DNA from: an uncultured Ruminococcus sp.
GTDB lineage: Bacteria; Bacillota; Clostridia; Oscillospirales; Ruminococcaceae
Length of the DNA: 64,000 nt
NCBI GenBank assembly: GCA_947624295.1
Contig: CANQJV010000001.1
Span: forward strand, 150,134-214,133
Direction: 5' to 3'
Shown here: positions 34,587 to 44,059 of the stretch, piece by piece
Layout: each line of letters opens with the position of its first letter
How positions within the stretch are numbered: the stretch's first letter is position 1
Notes under the pieces: generated by a model
The model's database searches: none
The model's input: the letters and a program-made list of their open reading frames with translations, nothing else
What the model was told of the DNA's origin: nothing
Program-made: the position numbers and the translations under genes

Positions 34587-36680
34587 TCACTTTGTGGAAA
34601 GTTCCGAATACAGGGCAAGTATTGCGCTTGCATCGCTTGCATCAGTTATGCAGTCGTGGTTGAAATCGGCGTAATCGTCCATAAATCTGCTTATAACGCC
34701 ATTTTTATTTGTTGACAGGAGAGCGTAATGCTCCAATACTTTACTTGCGTCACTTGCGTCAACAAAACCGTCAGCATTCACATCGCCGTACCCTGCAAAA
34801 TTATTTTCGGGAACATATGTTCTTGTTGACGATACATCTCCCCATTTTGCGGTTATTTCGGTGAATCCGTTTATTTCAATCGGCTCTGTATACGGGACAA
34901 ATTCACTGCCGTTGACACTGTAATATATATCAGCCCCGTTTTTTGCGGATAATTCTATTTCCGTACCGTCGGGGACTACTCCTGAATCCTGCGAAAAATC
35001 AACTTCACCGACAGGATTTCCGAGAGCTTTCAGGGAAATATTCCCCATAACAACAAAAGCTGTACCTTTAGAGAAAACGTCCTTATATATTTCGAGTGCA
35101 GTGGCGGCATTTTCAAGTTCTTCAGTTTCATCGGGCTCTATACCGTCATATAGCTCATATTCAATTTCATCAAGCAGCATTTCTTCTTCTTCGTCCGTGT
35201 ACACGTACGTATCATTGTAAACATCAAACCAATCTGTACCGTTTTCGCTGTAAAAGCTCTCATTTTCGCCAATATTTTCCACTATGCCCTCGAACGTTGT
35301 GAAACTCCCGAGGCTTGTAATTTCATCCGTATCATCGTCAACAACAGACAGACTTGTTTCAATCGGAATCACAAACGGTGAATTTGCGCTGTATAGCTTT
35401 ACAACTACCGAAAAATTGGTATCAGGTTCAATAATTGCGTAATCATCAAGCGGAATACTGAAGTACCCCGTCATAGAACATTCCCCTCTTGTAACTGCGG
35501 ACGGTGTTCCCGATGTAACGTCCGATTTATCTGCAAGATTCGTGTACACTGTTATTTCATATTCCGTATCAGGCGCATTTATGTAAGTCGAAATTGCCTC
35601 AAGCTGTACAGCAGAATCGTCATTATGGAATACATTCGCCATATATGAACCGTTATTTGTTTCAGCGTCATCTGAAGCCGAAAGCGACTGCAATGCAGGG
35701 AAAGTATCGTGATGAAAGTTATACGTGTAATTTTCAGCGTTTTCGAGTTCATAGACGGCAAATTCACAAAGAGATTTATCTTCATATGAAATCCACATAT
35801 AGCCGTTTTCGCCGTACTCATCGCCCCAGCTGTTCTTGACAAGCCACGCACCATTATTTTCGGGCTTTATCCTGAAATTATCAGCAGGGAAATTATCGTC
35901 CCAACCGACAACAGCAACTGAATGATTTGCGAATTTCGGCTTTTTGTTGCTGTTGCTTGAGGAATAATTCATACTGTAATATTTATCGTTATCAGCACAA
36001 AATGACATATCGACTGCTTTACCGCTGTACACGAATTGCTTGATAAGGCTGTTTATTTCCGCTGAATTTGTTTTGTCCTCATCGAAATCAAACATATATG
36101 CGTTTTTGAGGTGGTAATCAGATGCGTACTTCATATTTGCGACATCATCAGAATTATCAAAGAAATCCCTGTCACCGTATTGCAGGCGTTTTTCGAATAC
36201 AGGACCTATCCATTGTGACCACAAATTTGTTACTGCGTATATTGTACCGCCCATATTCATAATATCGTCAAGATTATCTGAAATCGGTGCAATTTGTTCA
36301 CCACCTGAATAAGTGTAGTAAGCCGTATGAAATTCAGACAAATCAATTTCGGGCTTGCTGTTGATTATACCTGATTCCGCACTTGCAATTGCGGAGTGTG
36401 CCCAACAAGTACCGTATCCTGTCTGATTACGTATTGCAGGCAATTTCCCCGACTCCCTCAAATCGAATTTTTCGGGGAGTTCGTCGGCACTGCCATATAA
36501 ATTAACCTGATTTTTCAGCGGATTCACTGCCGGAATTACTTCCGTTTCGCCTGAATCACTACGGCTGAAATGAGGTGCTGAAAGTGTAAATTTTTTATTA
36601 AATGACAGATTTTTGCTGTTATTAACGGGTAATATTCCCATTACAACCGCAAGAAAAACTGATATTGACTTTTTTAACAT
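34587..36680 (-). CDS. Secreted papain-like (C1) protease with C-terminal dockerin
   Basis: This 697-residue extracellular protease begins with a signal peptide (LLKKSISVFLAVVMG-like N-terminus, residues 1-20). The C1 catalytic domain spans roughly 70-330: active Cys in YGTCWAHS, His in NHSVAVVGW, and Asn in VKNSWGDEYG. A lectin-like beta domain follows (350-470), then an acidic stretch and a chitobiase-like C-terminal repeat (GADIYYSVNGSEFVPYTEPI). A type I dockerin with two DxNxDG-like calcium loops (DVNADGFVD, DFNHDCITD) closes it. The dockerin implies attachment to a cohesin scaffold. The ATG has GGAGGG upstream. Confidence 0.93.
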   Translation of the reverse strand: MLKKSISVFLAVVMGILPVNNSKNLSFNKKFTLSAPHFSRSDSGETEVIPAVNPLKNQVNLYGSADELPEKFDLRESGKLPAIRNQTGYGTCWAHSAIASAESGIINSKPEIDLSEFHTAYYTYSGGEQIAPISDNLDDIMNMGGTIYAVTNLWSQWIGPVFEKRLQYGDRDFFDNSDDVANMKYASDYHLKNAYMFDFDEDKTNSAEINSLIKQFVYSGKAVDMSFCADNDKYYSMNYSSSNSNKKPKFANHSVAVVGWDDNFPADNFRIKPENNGAWLVKNSWGDEYGENGYMWISYEDKSLCEFAVYELENAENYTYNFHHDTFPALQSLSASDDAETNNGSYMANVFHNDDSAVQLEAISTYINAPDTEYEITVYTNLADKSDVTSGTPSAVTRGECSMTGYFSIPLDDYAIIEPDTNFSVVVKLYSANSPFVIPIETSLSVVDDDTDEITSLGSFTTFEGIVENIGENESFYSENGTDWFDVYNDTYVYTDEEEEMLLDEIEYELYDGIEPDETEELENAATALEIYKDVFSKGTAFVVMGNISLKALGNPVGEVDFSQDSGVVPDGTEIELSAKNGADIYYSVNGSEFVPYTEPIEINGFTEITAKWGDVSSTRTYVPENNFAGYGDVNADGFVDASDASKVLEHYALLSTNKNGVISRFMDDYADFNHDCITDASDASAILALYSELSTK

Positions 36681-37096
36681 AAAACCCTCCTTTTATTTCC
36701 GAAAAATTGTGTAATAAGCTGTATCAGTACCCGATAAGCGGGGCAAGATGTGACTTTTTCAACACAAAATTCTCCCTATATTCCTGAAAAGTCGTGCAGT
36801 AAGCTGTTCCCATGCGAAAATATCCGCACACAACTAAAATATAAATTTTTTATTAAATGACAGATTTTTGCTGTTATCAACGGGTAACATTCCCATTACA
36901 ACCGCAAGAAAAACTGATACTGACTTTTTCAACACAAAATTCTCCCTATATTCCTAAAAAATTGTGTAATAAGCTATACCAAACCATTCCCGTACCCAGT
37001 AAGTCGGGACAAGATACCACGAAGTAGGCGCAGGAATATTATACGCTCTTATGCCCTGTTCCCTTGCGAAAATATCAGCACGCAACTGATGAAAAC
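36587..37096. repeat. 255-bp tandem duplication scar between protease and ydcF-like gene
   Basis: Two copies (36587-36841 and 36842-37096), offset by 255 bp, each combine the 5' end of the protease gene, its spacer and the 3' end of the ydcF-like gene. Within the left copy a further partial repeat of the spacer and gene ends (36752-36810) is inserted, so at least two rounds occurred. The 273-bp gap between the two genes is made of these fragments. Confidence 0.9.
36834..36935 (-). pseudogene. Stub of the dockerin protease signal peptide
   Basis: This 33-codon frame starts with GTG, has GGGAGA upstream, and repeats the first 30 or so residues of the protease with a few substitutions before stopping at TAG. 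It is the product of the 255-bp duplication. It could in principle yield a free signal peptide, but a decaying remnant is more likely. Confidence 0.8.
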
Positions 37097-37724
37097 CGTC
37101 CGTAACTATCGCAATATCAGGTGAAAGCCCGTTCTGCTCAATAATTGCCTTTGAAAACTCGATATTTTCAGCAGTATTGACGGACTTGTCCTCGATATAG
37201 ATTCTTTCAGAAGGAATACCTTTTGCTGTAAGATAATCGAACATACATTTTGCTTCACTCATAGGCTCGTCCGCACCTTGTCCGCCTGAAACTATTACTT
37301 TCATATCCTCGTGTTCCGTGAGATACTCAAAGGCGGTATCAAGTCTGCGCTTTAACATCAGACTTGCACCGCTTTTTTTCACCTGACAGCCGAGTACTAC
37401 CATAGTTGCGTTGCCTGTAGGTTTATCGTTTATTTCTTTCAGCATAAAGAAACTTATCACAACAGCTGTAATTAGGCAGACTGTAAATAATCCGCCTGAT
37501 ACCGCAACTACGCCTTTACCGAACGGACGTTCCCAGAGATTTCGGATAAATCCGTTGAATTTATCAGGGAAAAGGCATATCAATGTAAGGAGTCCTGTTA
37601 TCACTGCCCCTGTAATATTGCCGATATTGCTTATTCCACGTGTGAATGGTATAAGAAATACCACGAAAAGTGCAAAGAATACAGCTGAAAATACGTACAT
37701 CATTATTTTCTTCAATTTTTTCAC
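36954..37724 (-). CDS. YdcF/SanA-like DUF218 membrane protein
   Basis: This 256-residue protein has three or four N-terminal membrane helices (residues 1-95) and a DUF218 domain. VVLGCQVKKSGAS lies near 108, IVSGGQGADEPMSEA near 142 and EDKSVNTAENIEFS near 172. The E. coli relative SanA affects envelope permeability, and YdcF binds SAM. The start is GTG 37724, overlapping the PHP gene stop by 4 nt; a TTG at 37715 with AAGGAA upstream is a rival start. Its 3' end lies in a tandem duplication. Confidence 0.85.
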   Translation of the reverse strand: MKKLKKIMMYVFSAVFFALFVVFLIPFTRGISNIGNITGAVITGLLTLICLFPDKFNGFIRNLWERPFGKGVVAVSGGLFTVCLITAVVISFFMLKEINDKPTGNATMVVLGCQVKKSGASLMLKRRLDTAFEYLTEHEDMKVIVSGGQGADEPMSEAKCMFDYLTAKGIPSERIYIEDKSVNTAENIEFSKAIIEQNGLSPDIAIVTDGFHQLRADIFAREQGIRAYNIPAPTSWYLVPTYWVREWFGIAYYTIF

Positions 37725-38554
37725 TTCCTTTTTGTCGATTTTATTATCCTGTTGAGATTTTCCTTTGTTGTGGATTCACTGCCGAGGTGAGTCGGTACAG
37801 CATTATAAAGCCCGTGGAAATCTGAACCTCCTGTCACAATAAGTTCATATTTATCAGCAATCGCCTGTAATTCGTGGCGGTAATTTTCATCTGCTGAATA
37901 GTGCCCTATTTCAACTCCGTCTATTTTCCCTGCCTTTGCGAGTTTCTCAAGGAGTTCGATATTATCATACATTGCAGGGTGCGCCATTACAGCAATCCCT
38001 TTCGCCGTGTGAATCAGGTCAGTTACAACGTTCACATCAGGGTATTCCCTTTCAACGTAACAAGTACCATTTTCACGGTTGAAAAGTTCGTGGTCAAGTT
38101 CGCCGTAAAATTCAAGCGCATAGCCATAGTCAATCAATGCACGCATTATATGCTGTTTGAAAATGCTCTTTGAAGATGTGGTATGACGCAGGATACTTTC
38201 AAGCGTTATAGGGAATTTCTCCATAACTTTTGCTATCATCTCTTTACAGCACTCTTTTCTTATTTCGCACGATTTTATGCAGAGAATCTCCAGTCTTTCG
38301 GGCTTTTGAGGTGCGTAGCAGAGAATATGGACTTTTTTACCCTCATCTTTATCCCACGCTGAAAGTTCCACGCCGTGCAATATTTTCACGCCTTCTCTCT
38401 GCCCTATAATATCAGCTCTCGAAAAAGATGCAGTTGTATCGTGGTCTGTAATCGAAAGCCAGTCAATTCCCGTACGTTTTGCTTGTGAAATAATTTCCTC
38501 TATTCCGAGTGAACCATCTGAAAGTTTCGTATGACAATGTAAATCGCAAATCAT
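37721..38554 (-). CDS. PHP domain phosphoesterase
   Basis: This 277-residue metal-dependent phosphoesterase has the PHP motifs DLHCHTKLSDG (residues 3-13), ITDHDT near 36 and the later histidine blocks AVMAHPAMYD and GGSDFHG near 250. The family includes RNase AM/YciV, which degrades pAp and short RNA. An insertion domain from about 70 to 160 fits that group. The gene has its own promoter with an inverted repeat and is coupled to the ydcF-like gene. Confidence 0.88.
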   Translation of the reverse strand: MICDLHCHTKLSDGSLGIEEIISQAKRTGIDWLSITDHDTTASFSRADIIGQREGVKILHGVELSAWDKDEGKKVHILCYAPQKPERLEILCIKSCEIRKECCKEMIAKVMEKFPITLESILRHTTSSKSIFKQHIMRALIDYGYALEFYGELDHELFNRENGTCYVEREYPDVNVVTDLIHTAKGIAVMAHPAMYDNIELLEKLAKAGKIDGVEIGHYSADENYRHELQAIADKYELIVTGGSDFHGLYNAVPTHLGSESTTKENLNRIIKSTKRK

Positions 38555-38579
38555 TTAATTAAACCTCATTTCAAAAAAT

Positions 38580-38629
38580 AATATCAATAAATTATATGAA
38601 AAAATATTTCAATTTAACCTATTGATATT
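38580..38629. promoter_or_regulatory. 10-bp perfect inverted repeat at the PHP promoter
   Basis: AATATCAATA (38580-38589) and TATTGATATT (38620-38629) are exact inverted repeats. The right arm overlaps the -10 box and the left lies in the leader. It could be an operator or an AT-rich leader hairpin. Confidence 0.5.
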
Positions 38630-38655
38630 ATATCACATTTTTTGAGTAATTGCAA
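38627..38655 (-). promoter_or_regulatory. Sigma-A promoter of the PHP-ydcF operon
   Basis: TTGCAA (38650-38655) and TATAAT (38627-38632) are separated by 17 bp on the minus strand. The -35 box lies 28 bp past the rsmI stop, with no clear terminator between them. Confidence 0.85.
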
Positions 38656-38683
38656 TATATTTTTGTGCATTTTCACAAAATTA

Positions 38684-39508
38684 TCATATTTGAAGTGCGG
38701 AATAAAGTTCGCTTTTCCTGAATCCTGTTTCTTTGGCAACTGCTTTACACGCATCAGTCGGTTTTTCGCCCGAATCAATCAGAATACGCACCTGTTCAAT
38801 TGCCTGTTCAATCGTAAGTTTTTCGCTGAATTTTTCGCCTGCACCGTCAACAACAATAACAAATTCTCCTTTAGGTTCGACTGTTCTGTAATATTCTACC
38901 GCCTCACGGACCGTCATATGCAGGACTTCCTCATGTATTTTCGTGAGTTCACGGCATATTGAAATTCTCCTGTCCGTGCCGAAAATATCAGCGAAATCAG
39001 CAAGAGTATTCCTCAATTTATGCGGTGCTTCGTAAAATACCATTACAGCCGTTTCGCTGCGGAGCAAATCAAGCCTTTCCGAACGTTCTTTTTTTTGCAC
39101 CGGTAAAAAGCCCTCAAATGTAAATCTCCTGCAATTCATTCCCGAAAGCGCAACGGCTGATGCAAATGCTGTTGCGGACGGTACTACACGGACTGTTATT
39201 TTGTTTTCGTAGCACGCCCTTACAAGTACTTCACCGGGGTCAGATATGCACGGCATACCCGCATCTGTCACGATACCGGCATTTTCCCCTGACAAAAGCC
39301 TGTCAATAATCCTCTGTAAATCTGCTTTTGAGCTATGTTCGTGGAAACTGACAAGCTCTTTTTTTATCTCGTAGCGGTTCAGGAGTTTCAGCGTTACTCT
39401 TGTATCCTCCGCACATATGAAGTCAACTTCCTGCATCATCCGCAATTGCCTGAGAGTTATATCTTCCATATTCCCTATAGGAGTGCCTATTATGTAAAGT
39501 ATACCCAT
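38684..39508 (-). CDS. rsmI: 16S rRNA (cytidine1402-2'-O)-methyltransferase RsmI
   Basis: RsmI methylates C1402 in the decoding centre of 16S rRNA. The 274-residue protein starts GILYIIGTPIGNMEDITLRQLRML-like and contains CAEDTRVTLKLL near 32, ISDPG near 88, and the tetrapyrrole methylase fold with FYEAPHKL near 165. It is the last gene of the tmcAL-mnmA operon, 2 nt after the methyltransferase gene. Confidence 0.95.
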   Translation of the reverse strand: MGILYIIGTPIGNMEDITLRQLRMMQEVDFICAEDTRVTLKLLNRYEIKKELVSFHEHSSKADLQRIIDRLLSGENAGIVTDAGMPCISDPGEVLVRACYENKITVRVVPSATAFASAVALSGMNCRRFTFEGFLPVQKKERSERLDLLRSETAVMVFYEAPHKLRNTLADFADIFGTDRRISICRELTKIHEEVLHMTVREAVEYYRTVEPKGEFVIVVDGAGEKFSEKLTIEQAIEQVRILIDSGEKPTDACKAVAKETGFRKSELYSALQI

Positions 39509-39510
39509 TA

Positions 39511-40227
39511 TTATTCCTTTCCTGTATTGTATATCCTCTGCAATTCCTCCGAAAAATTATCCCCGTCCCTGATATATAACTGCGGTTCTGTCTGCATGAA
39601 CGGCTTTGAACCCTTTTTCCCTTCAATCAGGAAAAGCCACGGTGCAGTTGTGGGATTTTTCGAAACAAATCTTATTCTTTTAGGCTCAATATTATGCATT
39701 TTCATCGCAAATATCACGTCAGCAAGCCTTTCAGGGCGGTTACAGATACAAAGCCGTCCGCCATATTTCAGGAGTTTTTCAGCTGTCCTGCAAACATCGT
39801 CTATATTGCACATAATCTCGTGACGGGCTATTTTCTGCGCTGTAATTGCGCTCTCATAGCCTGCATTCTGCACTTTATAAGGCGGATTGCATACCACAAG
39901 GTCAAGCTGTCCGACGGGTGCATTTTCCCATAGTACTTTCAAATCGGCACATATGGGGATAATCCCTGAAATATTGCTTTTTTCTATGCCGATTTTCAGC
40001 AATTTCACTGCTGATTCCTGTATGTCAACCGCATATATGATTTGCGGAGGACGTTTTTTCTGCATAATCAAGGGGATTATTCCACAGCCCGTACCTAAAT
40101 CACATACTTTGTCCTTTTGCCTGTAATGCGAAAAATCAGCAAGCAAAAACGCATCTGTCCCGAAACGGTGTTCTTCATTTGCGCATACAAAGATACTTTC
40201 TGTCAATTTCTCAATTTTATATTCCAT
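39511..40227 (-). CDS. TrmN6-like adenine-N6 RNA/DNA methyltransferase
   Basis: This 238-residue SAM-dependent methyltransferase has the glycine-rich motif DLGTGCGIIPLIM near residue 42 and the catalytic NPPY near 118, typical of N6-adenine methylation. It matches YfiC/TrmN6, which modifies A37 of tRNA-Val. Pairing with rsmI is the usual Firmicute arrangement (yabB-yabC). Substrate assignment is by family and neighbour only. Confidence 0.87.
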   Translation of the reverse strand: MEYKIEKLTESIFVCANEEHRFGTDAFLLADFSHYRQKDKVCDLGTGCGIIPLIMQKKRPPQIIYAVDIQESAVKLLKIGIEKSNISGIIPICADLKVLWENAPVGQLDLVVCNPPYKVQNAGYESAITAQKIARHEIMCNIDDVCRTAEKLLKYGGRLCICNRPERLADVIFAMKMHNIEPKRIRFVSKNPTTAPWLFLIEGKKGSKPFMQTEPQLYIRDGDNFSEELQRIYNTGKE

Positions 40228-40229
40228 AA

Positions 40230-41309
40230 TTATTTTATAGTTCCTCCGCCAACGACAATATCGCCGTCGTAAAATACAACTGCCTGTCCGCTTGTGACTG
40301 CCCTTTGCGGTTCATCAAACACAACTCTGTATATGCCGTTTTCGTGCGATAATACAGCAGGCTGTTCAGTCTGACCGTACCTTGTTTTGGCGGTGATTCT
40401 CAACGGCTCTGTAACTTCCTCCACGGCGATTAAATTAACATCTTCCGCAACGAGTTCAGTAGTATACAAATCCTGCTCCTCACCGATTACAACCGTATTT
40501 GATTCAATATCTTTACGGACAACATATGCAGGCTTGCCAAGCGCAATTCCAAGCCCTTTCCGCTGTCCTATGGTGTAATTTATAATACCCTTATGTGTGC
40601 CGAGAATTTCGCCGTCCGTACTGATGAAATTCCCTTCTGCCGGTTCAATCCCTGTAAATTTTTTAATAAATTCCGCATATTTGCCGTCCGGTACAAAACA
40701 TATGTCCTGACTGTCAGGCTTATCTGAGTTCACAAGACCTGCTTTCTCCGCAATTTCACGCACTTCCGACTTCTCAAGTCCGCCTAACGGGAAAAGTGTA
40801 TGCGCAAGTTGTTCCTGCGTGAGCGAGTAAAGCACATAAGTCTGGTCTTTCCGCCTGTCTATGGGTCGTTTCAAAAGATACCGCCCTTTTTCGTCATCAT
40901 ATTCAACAATTGCATAATGACCTGTTGCAATATAGTCATAGCCGAGTTCAAACGCTCTCCGCATCATCTTGTCAAATTTCACGTGCCTGTTGCACTCAAT
41001 GCACGGGTTGGGAGTTTTCCCCGAAATATAGCTTTCTGCAAACTGTTTCATGACTTTTTCACGGAAACAATCCTTGAAATTAAAAGTAAGATGTTCAAAT
41101 CCTAACTTATATGCAACACTTTTTGCGTCAAGCACGTCGTTCAATGCACAACAAGTCTTGCTTTCCTTTTCAGTTTCAGTCTGAACAATATCCTCATCAC
41201 CGAACATTTTAAGAGTAACGCCCATGACTTCATAGCCCTGCTCCCTCAAAAGCAACGCACAAACTGAACTGTCAACGCCTCCGCTCATTCCTACCATAAC
41301 TTTTTTCAT
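40230..41309 (-). CDS. mnmA: tRNA-specific 2-thiouridylase MnmA
   Basis: MnmA thiolates U34 of Glu, Gln and Lys tRNAs. The 359-residue protein has the PP-loop GMSGGVDSSV at residues 8-17, the catalytic Cys in TPNPCIECNRHVKF near 104, and the second Cys in DSQDICFV near 203. The start overlaps the HAD gene stop by 4 nt. The sulfur donor (a cysteine desulfurase) is not in the window. Confidence 0.96.
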   Translation of the reverse strand: MKKVMVGMSGGVDSSVCALLLREQGYEVMGVTLKMFGDEDIVQTETEKESKTCCALNDVLDAKSVAYKLGFEHLTFNFKDCFREKVMKQFAESYISGKTPNPCIECNRHVKFDKMMRRAFELGYDYIATGHYAIVEYDDEKGRYLLKRPIDRRKDQTYVLYSLTQEQLAHTLFPLGGLEKSEVREIAEKAGLVNSDKPDSQDICFVPDGKYAEFIKKFTGIEPAEGNFISTDGEILGTHKGIINYTIGQRKGLGIALGKPAYVVRKDIESNTVVIGEEQDLYTTELVAEDVNLIAVEEVTEPLRITAKTRYGQTEQPAVLSHENGIYRVVFDEPQRAVTSGQAVVFYDGDIVVGGGTIK

Positions 41310-41956
41310 TTAATCAAATCCTTTATTTCATAAACTGAATTGAAATACCAATCCGCAAGTTTTTTTATATGTACACTGTCAGGCTCTGCTGATTCATCAT
41401 ATACCGCTGATACAGGGAATCCCGCATTTTTAGCCGTTTCTATGCTATGGAGCGAGTCCTCAACTATGAGAGTTTCAGACGGTTCTGTACCGAATCGCTC
41501 ACACGCTCCGAAAAATATGTCAGGGTAATTTTTCCCACGTGGGTATTCCTCATCAGTCAGCAGAAATGCAAATCTGTCCGCTATTCCGCAACGTTTCAAT
41601 ACAGCAAGTGCAAGCGATTTATATGTAGCAGTCGCTATGCAGTACGGTATATTTTTGCTGTCAAGGAAATCAAGCAAATCGGTCACATTGCTTTTCAACT
41701 GTATTTTTTCCTCGTATTCAATCCGCACAAGTTCCTCAATACGCCTGATAATGTACTCTTTTGTGAGATTTAAGTTAAATTCTTTTATAAATAAGCCTGC
41801 TGATTCGTCTATAGTCAACTTTTTCATTCGCTCTGAAATCTCACGGGGAGGATTTTCAACGCCATTCTCAAGCAGGAACGTCCTGTCAACCTGATACCAT
41901 ACTTTCATTGAGTCAATCAGTGTGCCGTCAAGGTCAAATATAATACTTTTTATCAT
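41306..41956 (-). CDS. HAD family phosphatase/phosphomutase-like protein
   Basis: This 216-residue haloacid dehalogenase hydrolase has motif I DLDGTLIDS (residues 8-16), a helical cap domain, motif II ATATYK near 111 and motif IV VEDSLHS near 168. It resembles beta-phosphoglucomutase and small sugar or nucleotide phosphatases. Start and stop overlap both neighbours, so it is coupled in the operon. The substrate is not predictable. Confidence 0.88.
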   Translation of the reverse strand: MIKSIIFDLDGTLIDSMKVWYQVDRTFLLENGVENPPREISERMKKLTIDESAGLFIKEFNLNLTKEYIIRRIEELVRIEYEEKIQLKSNVTDLLDFLDSKNIPYCIATATYKSLALAVLKRCGIADRFAFLLTDEEYPRGKNYPDIFFGACERFGTEPSETLIVEDSLHSIETAKNAGFPVSAVYDESAEPDSVHIKKLADWYFNSVYEIKDLIK

Positions 41957-42906
41957 TCTGTATTCTCCGTTTTATCTTCAGTTGTTTTGTTTTCAGCATT
42001 TTCAGCATCTTCATCTTCTTCGGGACGGTTTTCTTTCAGCCATTCTTCCTGTTCTTTTTTAGTTGTATTGACTTTGCCTGCTGTTTCGTCATTCCCGACA
42101 AGTATAACCGCTTGTTTTTCCATAACATCGTATATACGCTCAAAACGCTCCATATCATATTCTATATTGCCAACAAGAGGGTCAGCTATATGGACTGTGC
42201 TTTTGTCGTAATCATAGCCGTAAATTGTAACACAATGCTGAAAAGGATTGAAATAAAAATCTTCTCCACAACCAAGCCGGAATTGAAATTCCGAATGGCT
42301 CTCGATTTGATTTATAGTTGTCCACACTATAACAGGTCTGCCCTGTTCTACCTGATAAAAGACTTCCTCAAGCGAGTCCCCGCTTAAATCTATCGCATAC
42401 CAATCAGAACCGATATATTCAAACCAGTCATCTGCTGTCTGCACAATAACAGGCGCATTACAGCCAAATCCGTTTGTTGCGTGAGGGTCACCGAGATATG
42501 CGTCGTTCATAGTATAGTAACCTTCGTGATCTATCGGCATAAAAACGTCACATAATTCGACTTTATCGGCATCAAATCCATAGAAATTCAACGTCTGCGT
42601 AAGTGCTGTGATTTCGCAGCCCGTAGGCAATTCAGGCTCCTGTAAAACCGTATCAAACCCTTTGATAACAAATCTGTTTTTAAGTTCGTGATTTTCGGGC
42701 ATAGACGTATCAATTTCAACACGCTGTACGGAAGTAGTTACCGGTTCAGCCGGCAGTTCTGTTGTTGTAATCGCCGTTGTTTGTACCGTTGTCACGGATG
42801 CGGAAGTCGGAAGTTCATTTTTCCCCATGGGCTGGACTGTACGTCCGCACGATGTAAGCATTGCAATTGCTATGAATAGCGATATAAATTTAACCTTTTT
42901 AATCAT
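41953..42906 (-). CDS. C39-like cysteine peptidase lipoprotein
   Basis: This protein of about 317 residues has a lipoprotein signal (IKKVKFISLFIAIAML, lipobox LTSC), a Thr-rich linker, and a C39-like papain-fold domain. The probable catalytic Cys is in ELPTGCEITALTQTL, the His in PFQHCVTIYGYD and the Asp in HIADPLVG. The very acidic, Asn-rich C-terminal tail is low complexity. It is probably an anchored extracellular peptidase of unknown target. ATG 42906 is chosen because AAAGGAA precedes it and the signal peptide starts there. It overlaps tmcAL by 8 nt. Confidence 0.85.
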   Translation of the reverse strand: MIKKVKFISLFIAIAMLTSCGRTVQPMGKNELPTSASVTTVQTTAITTTELPAEPVTTSVQRVEIDTSMPENHELKNRFVIKGFDTVLQEPELPTGCEITALTQTLNFYGFDADKVELCDVFMPIDHEGYYTMNDAYLGDPHATNGFGCNAPVIVQTADDWFEYIGSDWYAIDLSGDSLEEVFYQVEQGRPVIVWTTINQIESHSEFQFRLGCGEDFYFNPFQHCVTIYGYDYDKSTVHIADPLVGNIEYDMERFERIYDVMEKQAVILVGNDETAGKVNTTKKEQEEWLKENRPEEDEDAENAENKTTEDKTENTE

Positions 42907-44059
42907 TGTTTCCTTTCGTCTCCTGTATTTTCTTTCTGTAATCCTGTTCAGCAGGGCGTATTTCCCTCCACGCAAGCGAATATATATCAGTTGCTTTTGA
43001 TTCAAGTTCAGCGAAAAAATGCGCATCACTGCTAAGTCTGCAAAGTTTCGCAAGGGAAGTCCCTACAAATATTTTTTTATTTTTTTTAATCAATGCAAGT
43101 ATCTCCCTGCCTTTTTCATTAAATGCAAGTACTCTTGCATAAGGCGGTAAACAGCGTATTTCAGGGATTCCTATAAGGAGCGACAATATAACTCGCCGTA
43201 CTCTCGCCATAGTACAGTTTTTTGATTTAACTGAATTGAACAGTTCATCAAGTGATTGTGCATTATTGCCGTAAATCCGGTCAAAAAGCCCTTTGCTGTC
43301 TGCTGTTTTACTGATTTCATTTTCTTGCGCCGTCCTGATTTTATATAATATCGCTCTTTCAAGGTATTTTATATCAGCCGTACCCTTTTCGAAAGCATCC
43401 GCCCATATTTCGGGCATAAACTCACGTGCTGAAGCAGGATTCGCCCTGATATACGACGCACTTGCAAAATCCCGTGATGTTACTGCGCTGTCGTGCAATG
43501 CTCCCGAACGCTTTACAGTAAACGGCTTTATACTGCAATTGAAATACTTCAATGCCCTGATGTACTCCACCGCAAGTATATTATTCGGCTCTGAAATTAT
43601 TTCCGCTGATTCCCTGTCAATCCTCTGAAGTATTTCACTCACCGCACGAGGATATGTATATCCGCTTTTCTTCAGCATTTCAGCCGTTTCAGTTTTCGGG
43701 ATACTGTCAGCAATATTCACGGCGGAAATAATTTTCTGAATATCTCCGCATTCGCTCCCGAACGATATTTCGTCAATACAGCCGATACCGTCAAGCAGAT
43801 ACACCGCACCTCTTGCAAAATTTTCAGCTGATGCCAGACAATACGCTACCGGAAGTTCAATCACTAAATCAGCTCCCGATTTTACAGCAAGTTCCGCACG
43901 GGTGAATTTGTCAAGGATTGCAATATCTCCCCTTTGCACAAAATTACCGCTCATTACACATACAATATGTGTAGCACCATTTGCTCTTGTTTTTTCAATA
44001 TGATACAAGTGCCCGTTATGAAATGGATTGTATTCACAAACAATACCGCTAATTTTCAT
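42899..44059 (-). CDS. tmcAL: tRNA(Met) cytidine acetate ligase TmcAL
   Basis: TmcAL uses acetate and ATP to acetylate C34 of elongator tRNA-Met. The 386-residue protein starts ISGIVCEYNPFHNGHLYHI, containing the nucleotidyltransferase HxGH-like motif, then VMSGNFVQRGD near 36 and DLVIELP near 65. This is the YlbM family pattern. It is the first gene of the modification operon. A duplicated copy of its 5' end lies directly upstream. Confidence 0.93.
   Translation of the reverse strand: MKISGIVCEYNPFHNGHLYHIEKTRANGATHIVCVMSGNFVQRGDIAILDKFTRAELAVKSGADLVIELPVAYCLASAENFARGAVYLLDGIGCIDEISFGSECGDIQKIISAVNIADSIPKTETAEMLKKSGYTYPRAVSEILQRIDRESAEIISEPNNILAVEYIRALKYFNCSIKPFTVKRSGALHDSAVTSRDFASASYIRANPASAREFMPEIWADAFEKGTADIKYLERAILYKIRTAQENEISKTADSKGLFDRIYGNNAQSLDELFNSVKSKNCTMARVRRVILSLLIGIPEIRCLPPYARVLAFNEKGREILALIKKNKKIFVGTSLAKLCRLSSDAHFFAELESKATDIYSLAWREIRPAEQDYRKKIQETKGNND

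Noticed and set aside
36754..36833. A separate small gene between the protease and the ydcF-like gene
   Set aside because: The sequence is explained fully by duplicated fragments of both flanking genes; the only frame left is the 33-codon stub annotated as a pseudogene.
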